Part shown: one piece after another, positions 15,720-23,950 of the stretch | Layout of the letters: each line of letters starts with the position of its first letter | How positions within the stretch are numbered: position 1 is the stretch's first letter | Assembly: GCF_963931595.1 (NCBI RefSeq) | Contig: NZ_OZ007030.1 | Location: forward strand, 2,472,481-2,536,480 | DNA from: an uncultured Subdoligranulum sp. | GTDB taxonomy: Bacteria; Bacillota; Clostridia; Oscillospirales; Ruminococcaceae | DNA length: 64,000 bases | Reading direction: 5' to 3' | The notes under the pieces: generated by a model | The model's database searches: none | The model's input: the letters and a program-made list of their open reading frames with translations, nothing else | What the model was told of the DNA's origin: nothing | Made by a program: the position numbers and the translations under genes

Positions 15720-17024
15720 ATGGAAGAATTGCATCCCACCCCGGCGGCCGAACCGGCAGAACCGAAAGAACCGGCGGCGGTCACACCCGCCGCACAGCCA
15801 GACCAGCCCGCGCCGCCGCGGGACTGCTGGGCCGACCTGGCCCCCGGCGCTTTGTCCCGGGACCCCCAGGCCCTGCTGGCGGCCTGGATGGCCGGCCGGG
15901 CCATGCCCCGGCGCACACTGGTGCGGCGGATCATCGGCGCGGCGGCGCTGATCGGCCTGCTGGCATGCTTTGTGAACGCCTGCCGGATGCTGCTGGACCA
16001 GGAGCAGGCTTCCCCTTTGCAGTTTTTCTGGCCCCTTGTTTTTGTTTATCTCTTTATGCTGGCGCTGAAGGACTTCCCGCTGCGCCTTCTGCTGCGGCGC
16101 GCCCTGGGCCGTCTGCGGGACGGCACCCTCTACCCCGACCGGCTTCATCTGGTCACCGCCCGCGGGGAGGAGGACCTGGCGGTGGAGGATATCATCATGG
16201 TGCAGCGGTTTGTGGGCTGGACCGTGCTGATCTGGGGCAGCTGGAAGCACCCGCGGATCGTGCCCATCCCCGACGACGCCTGCTTCGGGGAAGGCCCCCA
16301 GCTCTACGGACGGCTGCAGGAGCGGGTACAGGACGCCCGGTTTTTCCGCAGTGCCCGGCCGCCCCGCCGTCGCCGCCATCTGGTGGTGGGGCTGCTGTCC
16401 CTCGCCGTGGTGCTCTGCACCCAGGTGGTGCTTCTGCCTTCCTATTGGGGGTTCCGGAGCTACACCCTCACCGCCCCCGACGGTTCCAGCTCGGTGGAGG
16501 TGAACTATCTGGGGCTCACCCAAGCCTTTTCCAGTGACAGCGTGGGGAATTTCGCCTTTCCGTCCACCGGGGAATTCCACGCCCAGTGGTCGGGCAGCGG
16601 CTGCTGTGTGGTGACCTACCGCGCCACCGACGGCAGTCTGCGGGTGCAGATGCTGGAACCTGCCCCCGGCGCCGCCCAGCGGCTGGCGATGGACCCGCCC
16701 AAGGGGTCCTGGACCACCTTCCTGGATTCCGACGATCCCTACACGCTGGACTGGGATGCCGCCCTGCCCGGCTACCGGCTCAAGACCCCGTGGGGCACCC
16801 TGGACTGCCCCCAGTGGGAACAGTTTGACGGCATGGGGCTGGCCCTCTGCGACAAGGACGGCCTGCCCCGCTGGACGCTGACCCCCACCGACATTCCCGC
16901 CACCAACAGCGACGGCAGCCCTGTGAGCCTGCCGGGGCTGCTGCTCTGCCCGGTGTCCCTGACTTCCTCCGATACCGATGTCCTGCTGCTGGGCCCCGCC
17001 GACAGTCCCTTCCTGCCCGGCTGA
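15720..17024 (+). CDS. HTH-less, BNR-less paralogue of the preceding membrane sensor
   Basis: This 434-residue membrane protein lies 57 nt after the XRE gene. AAAGGAGG precedes the ATG at 15720. A Pro/Ala-rich N-terminus is followed by two hydrophobic helices (about 60-115) and a third near 222-245, then a probable external domain of about 190 residues. It aligns by eye with the middle of the preceding protein: LYPDRLHLV versus LYTEELRRE, GWTVLIW versus GCTVLVW, VPIPDDAC versus VTVPDDSC, CCVVTYRATDG versus CCAITYQTTDG, and MGLALCDKDGLPRWTL versus LGVALCDEDGLAHWTV. It lacks the DNA-binding head and the Asp-box repeats. It may be a partner subunit or anti-regulator. Function unknown. Confidence 0.75.
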   Translation: MEELHPTPAAEPAEPKEPAAVTPAAQPDQPAPPRDCWADLAPGALSRDPQALLAAWMAGRAMPRRTLVRRIIGAAALIGLLACFVNACRMLLDQEQASPLQFFWPLVFVYLFMLALKDFPLRLLLRRALGRLRDGTLYPDRLHLVTARGEEDLAVEDIIMVQRFVGWTVLIWGSWKHPRIVPIPDDACFGEGPQLYGRLQERVQDARFFRSARPPRRRRHLVVGLLSLAVVLCTQVVLLPSYWGFRSYTLTAPDGSSSVEVNYLGLTQAFSSDSVGNFAFPSTGEFHAQWSGSGCCVVTYRATDGSLRVQMLEPAPGAAQRLAMDPPKGSWTTFLDSDDPYTLDWDAALPGYRLKTPWGTLDCPQWEQFDGMGLALCDKDGLPRWTLTPTDIPATNSDGSPVSLPGLLLCPVSLTSSDTDVLLLGPADSPFLPG

Positions 17025-17035
17025 TCCTTTGTTTC

Positions 17036-17069
17036 AAGCGGCTCTGCCTGCCCGGCGGGGCCGCTTTTG
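17036..17069 (+). terminator. Terminator after the membrane-sensor pair
   Basis: AAGCGGC...GGCCGCTTTT forms a stem with a T-run 12 nt after the stop. Confidence 0.75.
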
Positions 17070-17091
17070 TACACTTTGCCCCCTTTGTCCC

Positions 17092-17120
17092 TTGCGCGCC
17101 GGGGCGGCATAGGGTATAGT
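17092..17120 (+). promoter_or_regulatory. Promoter of the AI-2E-type permease gene
   Basis: TTGCGC at 17092 and TATAGT at 17115 are 17 nt apart, with the ATG about 39 nt downstream. Confidence 0.7.
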
Positions 17121-17158
17121 AATACCATCACCTTGCCTTGCGCAGAAAGGACTTTCCC

Positions 17159-18274
17159 ATGCAGAACAAAAAGCCCTGGCTCTACCTGGCGGCCGTCGCC
17201 CTGATACTGCTGGCCCTCAAATACAGCGACGCCCTCTTCGGCGGCATCCGGCTGTTCTTCTCGCTGCTCATGCCCCTGCTGCTGGGCTGCGGCGTGGCCT
17301 ATGTGCTGAACATCCTGGTCTCCCGCCTGGAAACCCTGCCCCCGCTGCGGGATGCCCGTTCCCGCCTCTACCCCGCCCGCCGGGCCATCAGCATCACCGG
17401 GGCGCTGGTCATCATCGCCGTGGTGGCCGCCCTGCTGGTGGTTCTCATCATTCCCCAGCTGGTGGACGCCTTCCGGGTCATGCTGGTCAACGTGCCCCCC
17501 GCCGTCAACGCCTTCCTCCACTGGCTGGACTCCCTGGACATCGACATGCCCCAGCTGGAAAACTGGCTGCGCTCCCTCAACCTCAACTGGCCCGACCTGC
17601 TGCAAAAGGCTACCACCTACCTGACCTCCGGCGTGGGCAACGTCTTCTCCTCCGCCTTCGCGCTGCTCAGCAGTCTGGGCGGCATCCTCATGCAGGTGGT
17701 CATCGCGGTGATCTTCGCCCTCTACCTGCTGGCCGGCAAGGAGCGCCTGGGCCGCCAGTTCCGCGCCCTGGCCGACACCTACCTGCCCGCCTCTTTCTGT
17801 GACCGGCTGTGGTATGTGCTGGCCACCGCCCACGACACCTTCACCAAATTCTTCGTGGGCCAGTTCACCGAGGCCATCATCATCGGGGTGCTCTGTACGC
17901 TGGGCATGCTGCTCTTCCGGCTGCCCTACGCCCCCATGATCGGCACTCTGGTGGGCGCCACCGCCCTGCTGCCCGTGGTGGGCGCCTATCTGGGCGCGGG
18001 CATCGGCGCCTTCATGATCCTCACCGTCAACCCGCTGCAGGCGGTGGGCTTCCTCGTCTTCATCGCCATCCTCCAGCAGCTGGAAGGCAATCTGATCTAC
18101 CCCCGGGTGGTGGGCACCTCCATCGGGCTGCCCGGCATCTGGGTGCTCACCGCCGTAACCTTAGGCGGCGGCATCGGCGGCATCGCGGGCATGCTGCTGG
18201 CGGTGCCCGTCACCGCCACCCTCTACCGCCTGGTGCGGGCCGATGTGCAGCGCAAACGCACCGTCCATTCCTGA
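17159..18274 (+). CDS. AI-2E/PerM-family membrane protein
   Basis: This 371-residue polytopic membrane protein of the AI-2E transporter (UPF0118/PerM) family has about seven to eight helices in the usual pattern: an N-terminal pair, a central amphipathic segment (DAFRVMLVNVPPAVNAFLHWL), and the C-terminal signature FVGQFTEAIIIGVLCTLGM with YAPMIGTLVGATALLPVVG. Members have been linked to AI-2 export and Na+/H+ exchange, so a substrate should not be assumed. I chose the ATG at 17159, with AAAGGA nearby, over the upstream TTG at 17138. It stands alone between its own promoter and terminator. Confidence 0.88.
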   Translation: MQNKKPWLYLAAVALILLALKYSDALFGGIRLFFSLLMPLLLGCGVAYVLNILVSRLETLPPLRDARSRLYPARRAISITGALVIIAVVAALLVVLIIPQLVDAFRVMLVNVPPAVNAFLHWLDSLDIDMPQLENWLRSLNLNWPDLLQKATTYLTSGVGNVFSSAFALLSSLGGILMQVVIAVIFALYLLAGKERLGRQFRALADTYLPASFCDRLWYVLATAHDTFTKFFVGQFTEAIIIGVLCTLGMLLFRLPYAPMIGTLVGATALLPVVGAYLGAGIGAFMILTVNPLQAVGFLVFIAILQQLEGNLIYPRVVGTSIGLPGIWVLTAVTLGGGIGGIAGMLLAVPVTATLYRLVRADVQRKRTVHS

Positions 18275-18281
18275 TTTCCGT

Positions 18282-18314
18282 CCCGCCTGCGGTTTTCGCC
18301 GGCGGGATTTTTTT
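18282..18314 (+). terminator. Terminator after the AI-2E-type gene
   Basis: TCCCGCC...GGCGGGA encloses CGG(TTTT)CG and is followed by a run of seven T. Confidence 0.9.
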
Positions 18315-18370
18315 GCCTCTGGCTTTTGGGGCGACGCTGTGCTAGGATAGAAGCAAAGGAGGCATGCGCC

Positions 18371-19405
18371 ATGCTGGCATACACCTATGTAAAAGAGGGC
18401 ACCTTTGCCCTGCTGGACAAACCGAAACCGGTTCTGCAGAACGACCGGGACGCCATCGTGAAGGTGACGCTGGGCAGCATCTGCACCAGTGACCTGCACA
18501 TCAAACACGGCTCGGTACCCCGGGCGGTGCCGGGCATCACGGTGGGCCACGAGATGGTGGGCATCGTGGAGCAGGCGGGCACCGCGGTGACCTCGGTGCG
18601 CCCCGGCGACCGGGTGGCGGTGAATGTGGAGACCTTCTGCGGGGACTGCTTTTTCTGCCGCCACGGCTGGGTGAACAACTGCACCGACCCGGAGGGCGGC
18701 TGGGCCCTGGGCTGCCGCATCGACGGCGGCCAGGCGGAATATGTGCGGGTGCCCTACGCCGACCAGGGGCTGACCAGGATCCCCGACGCCGTCACCGACG
18801 AAGAGGCTCTGTTTGTGGGGGACATTCTGGCCACCGGCTACTGGGCGGCCCAAATCTCTGAGATCACGCCGGAGGACACCGTGCTGATCCTGGGGGCCGG
18901 GCCCACGGGGCTGTGCACGCTGCAGTGCGTGGCGCTTTACGGCCCCAAACGCATCATCGTCTGCGACAAGGACGCCGACCGCCTGGCCTTTGTGCAGGCC
19001 CACTATCCCGGGGTGCTCACCGCTCCGCCGGAGGGGCTTTGCGATTTCGTGCAGGCCCACAGCGACCATGGCGGCGCCGATGCGGTGCTGGAGGTGGCGG
19101 GCAGCGACGAAACTTTCCGGCTGGCCTGGCAGTGCGCCCGGCCCAACGCCATCGTGACGGTGGTGGCCCTCTACGATGCGCCCCAGGTGCTGCCGCTGCC
19201 CGATATGTACGGCAAGAACCTGACCTTCAAGACGGGCGGCGTGGACGGCTGTCACTGCCGGGAGACGCTGGACCTGATCGCGGCGGGCAAGCTGGACACC
19301 ACCCCGCTGATCACCCACACTTTCGATCTTGCCGATATCGAGGCGGCCTACGACCTGTTTGAACACCGCCGGGACGGTGTCATCAAGGTGGCCATCCGCT
19401 GCTGA
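18371..19405 (+). CDS. Zinc-dependent alcohol dehydrogenase (MDR family)
   Basis: This 344-residue medium-chain dehydrogenase has catalytic zinc ligands in ICTSDLH and VGHEMVG and a complete structural-zinc knuckle CGDCFFCRHGWVNNC. The Rossmann motif is LGAGPTGLCTLQC, and ICDKDADRL after beta2 suggests NAD(H) preference because an Asp follows the strand. It resembles the secondary-alcohol and butanediol-type enzymes. The substrate cannot be fixed from sequence. The ATG at 18371 has AAAGGAGG 8 nt upstream; the in-frame start at 18326 lacks one. It is flanked by terminators on both sides, so it is monocistronic. Confidence 0.92.
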   Translation: MLAYTYVKEGTFALLDKPKPVLQNDRDAIVKVTLGSICTSDLHIKHGSVPRAVPGITVGHEMVGIVEQAGTAVTSVRPGDRVAVNVETFCGDCFFCRHGWVNNCTDPEGGWALGCRIDGGQAEYVRVPYADQGLTRIPDAVTDEEALFVGDILATGYWAAQISEITPEDTVLILGAGPTGLCTLQCVALYGPKRIIVCDKDADRLAFVQAHYPGVLTAPPEGLCDFVQAHSDHGGADAVLEVAGSDETFRLAWQCARPNAIVTVVALYDAPQVLPLPDMYGKNLTFKTGGVDGCHCRETLDLIAAGKLDTTPLITHTFDLADIEAAYDLFEHRRDGVIKVAIRC

Positions 19406-19410
19406 AAATG

Positions 19411-19446
19411 CAAAAACCTCCCCGCTCAGATGAGCGGGGAGGTTTT
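19411..19446. terminator. Bidirectional terminator between dehydrogenase and EamA genes
   Basis: AAAACCTCCCCGCTC and GAGCGGGGAGGTTTT form a perfect stem with A and T runs on both sides, serving both convergent genes. Confidence 0.92.
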
Positions 19447-19470
19447 TTGTCGGGCAGACCGCCCTGTGTT

Positions 19471-19884
19471 TCACATCACCATGAGCAGCGTGCCGGCGCC
19501 GATGAGCACACAGCCCAGCGCCGACTTGACGGTAACACCCTCGTGGAGGAGCAGCGCCGCCAGCACCAGCGTGATGACGACGCTGAGCTTGTCGATGGGC
19601 ACCACCTTGCTGGCGGGGCCCAGCTGCAGAGCCTTGTAGTAGCACAGCCAGGACACACCGGTGGCCAGCCCCGACAGGATCAGGAACAGGCCGCTGCGGC
19701 GGCCGATCTGCAGAAGACCGCCCTGGGTGTGGGTGAGAAAGACCATGCCCCAGGCCATAATCAGCACCACGGTGGTGCGCACCGCCGTGGCCAGGTTGGA
19801 GTTGACGCCGTCGATGCCGATCTTGGCCAGGATGGAGGTGAGCGCCGCAAAGACCGAGGACCCCAGCGCAAAGACAAACCACAT
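19471..19884 (-). CDS. Half-size EamA/DMT-family transporter
   Basis: This 137-residue membrane protein has four to five helices and corresponds to one EamA repeat. The motifs LSSVFAALTSILAKIGIDGV-like start and SWLCYYKALQLGPASKVVPIDKLS are typical of single-repeat members, which pair as dimers. They move small metabolites or amines, and the substrate is unknown here. TATAAT lies about 50 nt upstream on the minus strand with a weak -35, and a short perfect palindrome AGCCCCCGCGGGGGCT sits in the leader. Only GAGGGAAG serves as a ribosome binding site. Confidence 0.85.
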   Translation of the reverse strand: MWFVFALGSSVFAALTSILAKIGIDGVNSNLATAVRTTVVLIMAWGMVFLTHTQGGLLQIGRRSGLFLILSGLATGVSWLCYYKALQLGPASKVVPIDKLSVVITLVLAALLLHEGVTVKSALGCVLIGAGTLLMVM

Positions 19885-19990
19885 GGGAAAACGCTTCCCT
19901 CATTGCAAAAGTACAGCCCCCGCGGGGGCTGCCGACCCTATTATACCACGCCGGGCGGCGGGGTGCCAGCCGCTTTGCCCGGGAAAAGAC

Positions 19991-20028
19991 AAAACCCGGC
20001 GGACGCCCTGGGGCGTCCGCCGGTTGGT
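19991..20028 (-). terminator. Terminator of the rpiR-type gene
   Basis: On the minus strand CCGGCGGACGCC pairs with GGCGTCCGCCGG around a 4-nt loop and is followed by GTTTTGTCTTTT. Confidence 0.88.
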
Positions 20029-20029
20029 T

Positions 20030-20875
20030 TTACAGCAGTTTGGGGGCCAGCGCCCGGCTGGTGCGTTCCCGGGCGATGGTGGTCAGTTCCTGGTTGTCCA
20101 GCGTGAAGCGCAGCACCAGCACCTCCGCCACAAAAAGCACGGCGATCTTGGCCGCCACGCTGCCGCCGTCCAGCGGGCTTTCCTTGGCGCCGCACAGCAG
20201 CACCACGTCCGCCAGGGCGGTGCCGGGGGCGTCGGCGTAGTGGGTCAGCAGAATGACCTTGGCGCTGTTCTCCTTCACGATGCGCAGCGTCTCCATCATG
20301 TCCCGGGTGGCCCCCGAGTAGGAGACGAACAGCACCACGTCCTCCGGCACCATCAGGCTGGCGGCGATGGTCTGCATATGGCTGTCGCCGGCGGTGTGGA
20401 ACTTGGTGGAGATGGTGGCAAACCGGGCCCAGATATCGTTGGCCAGGATCTGGCTGCCGCCCTGGCCGAAGCAGAAGACCTGCCGCGCCCGCTGCAGCAG
20501 GGTGGCTGCCCGGTCGATGGCGTCGGGATCCAGCACCGTGCGGGTGCCGTTGATGGCCTCCAGCGCCACGGCGCTGGCGTGGGTGCACAGGGTGGCCGTG
20601 TCGGTGCCGGGCTCCAGCTTGTTGTTGCCCGCCGTGGGGATGGCGTTGGCCTGGGCCAGGGAGATCTTCATCTCGTTGTAGCCGTCAAAGCCCAGCGACC
20701 GGCAGAACCGGAAGATGGTGGCTTCGGCCACACCGCACTCCCTCGCCAGCGACGAGATGGACAGGTACTGGGCCTCCTCGGCGTGCTGGGTCAGGTAGTC
20801 GGCCACCCGCCGCCCCGACCGCGTGAGCTCGTTGTAGCGGGAGCGAAGCAGTTCCCAGAAATTGCAGGAATTCAT
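20030..20875 (-). CDS. RpiR-family regulator, probable sialic-acid operon repressor
   Basis: This 281-residue regulator has an N-terminal RpiR helix-turn-helix (SISSLARECGVAEATIFRFCRSLGFDGYNEMK) and a C-terminal SIS sugar-phosphate-binding domain (GQGGSQILANDI; LFVSYSGATRDMMETLRIVK). It is divergent from a sialic-acid uptake and catabolism operon, where RpiR-type NanR proteins commonly sense ManNAc-6-P or GlcNAc-6-P. I therefore infer that role. The ATG at 20875 has GGAG at good spacing; the ATG at 20884 is almost on top of it. A long AT-rich inverted repeat covers its own -10 box, suggesting autoregulation. Confidence 0.88.
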   Translation of the reverse strand: MNSCNFWELLRSRYNELTRSGRRVADYLTQHAEEAQYLSISSLARECGVAEATIFRFCRSLGFDGYNEMKISLAQANAIPTAGNNKLEPGTDTATLCTHASAVALEAINGTRTVLDPDAIDRAATLLQRARQVFCFGQGGSQILANDIWARFATISTKFHTAGDSHMQTIAASLMVPEDVVLFVSYSGATRDMMETLRIVKENSAKVILLTHYADAPGTALADVVLLCGAKESPLDGGSVAAKIAVLFVAEVLVLRFTLDNQELTTIARERTSRALAPKLL

Positions 20876-20930
20876 CCTTGGCATTCTCCTTTTATTGTGC
20901 GTCCTGTGTGTGGCGGCTTATTTCAAATGA

Positions 20931-20967
20931 AACTTTTTTTCTACCAACAGTATACTCAAAAAAAGTT
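20931..20967. promoter_or_regulatory. Candidate RpiR operator
   Basis: The perfect 10-nt inverted arms AACTTTTTTT and AAAAAAAGTT are separated by 17 nt that contain the -10 of the regulator gene. The site is strikingly AT-rich against the local background. Confidence 0.5.
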
Positions 20968-20977
20968 CGTTTGGCAA
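20949..20977 (-). promoter_or_regulatory. Promoter of the rpiR-type gene
   Basis: On the minus strand TTGCCA (20977-20972) and TATACT (20954-20949) are 17 nt apart. Confidence 0.75.
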
Positions 20978-21410
20978 GTATCGCAACCTGCCACAAATCG
21001 GCTTGACTTTTTGTACACTATGTACAGAATTTTCAAAAAATTGCCGATTGTCGTTTTTTCCGTCCTTTTCCGGCAGCGGTTTCCCCGGGCGGTCCCGCCG
21101 CCCCGCCGGAGGGTGCGGCGGCAGCGCAGAGGGCCGGCCGCGCCTGAAAATGCAAATCCTTTTCATTTTTCTGTCCTCCGGGCGGGCCGATTTTCCCGGT
21201 TTTGAAGGATTCTTTTCATGGAATTTCCTACAAATTAGCAACAAAAACGAACAAGTTGAAAATTTATTGTGCATCATTCACAGAAAATTGTGGAAGCATT
21301 GGTGAAAAAGTATCTGGACAAATGGAAAAAAATTTTCTAAAACAGGAACTGTCAGGCGGGCGGAGCCCTCCGCCCCCATCTATCATCACCCATACGAGAA
21401 GGAGAAAAAC
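20978..21410. other. Divergent regulatory region of the sialic-acid operon
   Basis: About 430 nt without a gene, much of it AT-rich unlike the surroundings. It contains TGTACACTATGTACA at 21012-21026, a palindrome GGAATTTCC near 21220, and GAAAAAAATTTTC at 21325-21337. The last is an RpiR-operator-like palindrome placed where it could block transcription of the binding-protein gene. I could not settle on one promoter for the plus-strand operon. AGAAGGAG precedes the ATG at 21411. Confidence 0.5.
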
Positions 21411-22775
21411 ATGAAAAAGCAGTTGTCTTTGCTTCTGGCCGCCGGCATGACCGCCGGCCTGCTGGCAGGCTGCGGCGGCGCCACCAGCTCCACCGCGACG
21501 GAGTCCCAGGCCTCGTCCACCTCTACGGCAGCCACCGGGGAGACTTCCGGTGATACCGCCTCTGCGGACATCACCATGTGGACCTACCCCATCGGCAAGT
21601 TCGGCGACGCCGAAGCGGTGGACAGCATGATCGCCAAGTTCCAGGAGAGCCACCCCGGCATCAACGTGACGGTGGAATATCTGGACTACACCAACGGTGA
21701 CGACCAGGTCACCGCCGCCATCGAGGCGGGCACCACCCCCGACATCGTCATGGAAGGTCCCGAGCGCCTGGTCTCCAACTGGGGCGCCAAGGGCAAGATG
21801 CTGGATATCAGCGACCTGTGGACCGATGACGCCGTGGCCGACATCTCTGCCGTGAGCCAGAGTGTTGTGAACGCCTGCAAGGGCGCCGACGGCAAGTACT
21901 ATGAGTATCCCCTGTGCATGACCACCCACACCATGGCCATCAACAAGGAGATGTTTGAGGCGGCCGACGCGCTGCAGTACATCAACGAGGACGGCACCTG
22001 GACCACCGAGAACTTCGAGAAGGCCCTGAAGGCCCTGAAGGACAGCGGCGTGGACACCACCATGATCGTCTACTGCGGCGGCCAGGGCGGCGACCAGGGC
22101 ACCCGCGCCCTGGTGAACAACCTCTACAGCGGCCAGTTCACCAACGCCGACCACACCGCCTACACCACCGACAGCGACGCCAACAAGAAGGCCCTGCAGC
22201 AGCTGCTGGACTGGTCCAACGAGGGCCTGATCAGCCATGACGCCGCCGCCCAGGCCTCCGACGAGCTGCAGCTCTTCGCCAACGGAACCGTGGCCATGAC
22301 GCTGTGCTGGAACGCCTCCAACCAGGCCCAGTACGCCTCCTCCGTCACCTTCACTCCCATGGCGGTTGCCTTCCCCTCCGACGACGGCGTGCCTGAGCTG
22401 TGCGGCGGCATCTGGGGCTTCGGCATCTTCGACAACGGCGACGACGCCAAGGCCGCCGCTGCCAAGGAATTCATCAAGTTCCTCTGCGACGATCCCGAGC
22501 AGGGTCCCGAGAGCGTCCGTCTGACCGGCTTCTTCCCGGTTCGCGCCTCCTTCGGCGATGTCTACACCGGCACCGAGGATGAGGAGCGCATGGCCCAGTT
22601 CTCCAGCTTCATGCAGTACCTGGGCGACTACTACCCCGTGACCGCCGGCTGGGCCGAGCAGCGCACCGCCTGGTGGAATATGCTCCAGCAGATCTTCACC
22701 GGCACCAGCGTGGACGATGCGGTGGCCACCTACACCACCACCAGCAACGACGCCCTGGCCGCTGCGGCCGCCTGA
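21411..22775 (+). CDS. Carbohydrate ABC transporter substrate-binding lipoprotein (probable sialic acid)
   Basis: This 454-residue extracellular lipoprotein has a signal peptide ending in LLAGC (Cys22), then a Ser/Thr-rich linker. The body is a family 1 extracellular solute-binding protein: ITMWTYPIGKF, FQESHPGINVTVEYLDY, TPDIVMEGPERL, and a C-terminal half with GGIWGFGIFDNG. Length and order fit the CUT1 class. It heads an operon with two permeases and NanA/NanE/NanK, so Neu5Ac or a derivative such as 2,7-anhydro-Neu5Ac is the likely cargo (inference). No ATPase is encoded in the operon. A shared MsiK-type ATPase elsewhere is expected, as is usual for CUT1 systems. Confidence 0.88.
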   Translation: MKKQLSLLLAAGMTAGLLAGCGGATSSTATESQASSTSTAATGETSGDTASADITMWTYPIGKFGDAEAVDSMIAKFQESHPGINVTVEYLDYTNGDDQVTAAIEAGTTPDIVMEGPERLVSNWGAKGKMLDISDLWTDDAVADISAVSQSVVNACKGADGKYYEYPLCMTTHTMAINKEMFEAADALQYINEDGTWTTENFEKALKALKDSGVDTTMIVYCGGQGGDQGTRALVNNLYSGQFTNADHTAYTTDSDANKKALQQLLDWSNEGLISHDAAAQASDELQLFANGTVAMTLCWNASNQAQYASSVTFTPMAVAFPSDDGVPELCGGIWGFGIFDNGDDAKAAAAKEFIKFLCDDPEQGPESVRLTGFFPVRASFGDVYTGTEDEERMAQFSSFMQYLGDYYPVTAGWAEQRTAWWNMLQQIFTGTSVDDAVATYTTTSNDALAAAAA

Positions 22776-22859
22776 GTTTCAGCCAAAACCACTGTCCCCG
22801 GCACGGCACGCCGCCGTCCGCTGACCGGCTGAACGCCCCCGTTTCAGAAAGGAGTGTGT

Positions 22860-22888
22860 GCCCCCGTTCCCCACGACGGAGCGGGGGC
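22860..22888 (+). other. Hairpin between binding-protein and permease genes
   Basis: GCCCCCGTTCC and GGAGCGGGGGC form an 11-pair stem (one wobble) without a T-run, 85 nt after the stop. In ABC operons such stems often stabilise or partly terminate the binding-protein mRNA, so that more receptor than permease is made. The rest of the 202-nt gap shows no gene. Confidence 0.6.
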
Positions 22889-22977
22889 CTCCTTGTGCCA
22901 GAATCTTTTTTCCGCAGTGTTCCGGACCCCGCGGCCCGCGGCGCTGCCCCCTCGTAACGGAAAGGAGGGCCTCTCCT

Positions 22978-23937
22978 ATGGCCTCTACACCCAAGGCAAA
23001 GCCCGCTGCCGCCGGCGGCGAGGTGCTCGTCTACAACAAGGGCACCTTCCGCAACTCCGCCCTGGTGCGCCAGCAGACGCTGGCCGCCTACCTCTTCCTG
23101 CTGCCCGCCCTGTTCTTCTTTGTGCTCTTTGTGGTGGTGCCCATGGTCATGTGCCTGGTCACCAGCTTCTTCGACTACCGCATGGGCAAGCCGCTGACCT
23201 TCGTGGCCTTTGACCAGTACATCAAGATGTTCCAGGATCCCGTCTTCCTCAAGGCCCTGGTGAACACCTTCATCCTGGTCATCGTGGCGGTCCCCTCCGT
23301 CACCGCCTTCTCGCTGTGGGTCAGCTCGGTGGTCTACAAGTTCTCTTCCTTCAAGCGCAGCTTCTTCCGCTGCATCTTCTACCTGCCCGTGGTCACCGGC
23401 ACCGTGGCCGTGGCCGTGGTCTGGAAGTGGATGTTCAACAAGTACACCGGCCTTGTCAACTACGTGCTGGGCGCCACCGGCGTCATCGACCAGAACATCA
23501 GCTGGCTGGGCGATGCCCGCTTCGCCCTGGGCTGCATCATCCTGATCCTCTTCACCACCTCCATCGGCCAGCCCATCGTGCTGTACATCGCGGCCCTGGG
23601 CAACGTGGATCCCTCCCTCATTGACGCCGCCGAGGTGGACGGCGCCAACAACTTCCAGGTATTCTGGCACATCAAGTGGCCCCAGATCATGCCCACCACG
23701 CTGTACATCCTGGTCATCACCACCATCAACACCTTCCAGTGCTACGCGCTGATCCAGCTGTTGACCAGCGGCGGTCCCAACCACGCCACCGATACCATCA
23801 TGTACTACATCTACTATCAGGCCTTCAAGCTCAACGATTACGGCTACGGCGACGCCATGGGCGTTATCCTGGCCATCATCATCGCGGTGCTGTCGGCCAT
23901 CCAGTTCAAGGTAGCCGGTTCCGGCTCCGGCGATTGA
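22978..23937 (+). CDS. Sugar ABC transporter permease (MalF-like)
   Basis: This 319-residue inner-membrane protein has six predicted helices. The first is AAYLFLLPALFFFVLFVVVP, preceded by an N-terminal cytosolic extension. The EAA loop reads IDAAEVDGANNFQVFWHIKWP, the contact site for the ATPase. The C-terminus ends ILAIIIAVLSAIQFKV. The ATG at 22978 has AAAGGAGG at good spacing; the longer frame from 22858 runs through the intergenic hairpin. It pairs with the next gene as the membrane channel of the presumed sialic-acid importer. Confidence 0.9.
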   Translation: MASTPKAKPAAAGGEVLVYNKGTFRNSALVRQQTLAAYLFLLPALFFFVLFVVVPMVMCLVTSFFDYRMGKPLTFVAFDQYIKMFQDPVFLKALVNTFILVIVAVPSVTAFSLWVSSVVYKFSSFKRSFFRCIFYLPVVTGTVAVAVVWKWMFNKYTGLVNYVLGATGVIDQNISWLGDARFALGCIILILFTTSIGQPIVLYIAALGNVDPSLIDAAEVDGANNFQVFWHIKWPQIMPTTLYILVITTINTFQCYALIQLLTSGGPNHATDTIMYYIYYQAFKLNDYGYGDAMGVILAIIIAVLSAIQFKVAGSGSGD

Positions 23938-23950
23938 GGAGGTGCGCCCT

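Noticed and set aside
13020..16580. 1186-codon open frame on the minus strand
   Set aside because: It lies antisense to the XRE/Asp-box gene and its paralogue, is low-complexity (Gln, Gly, His, Arg rich), and has no domain or ribosome binding site. It is a by-product of high GC at third positions.
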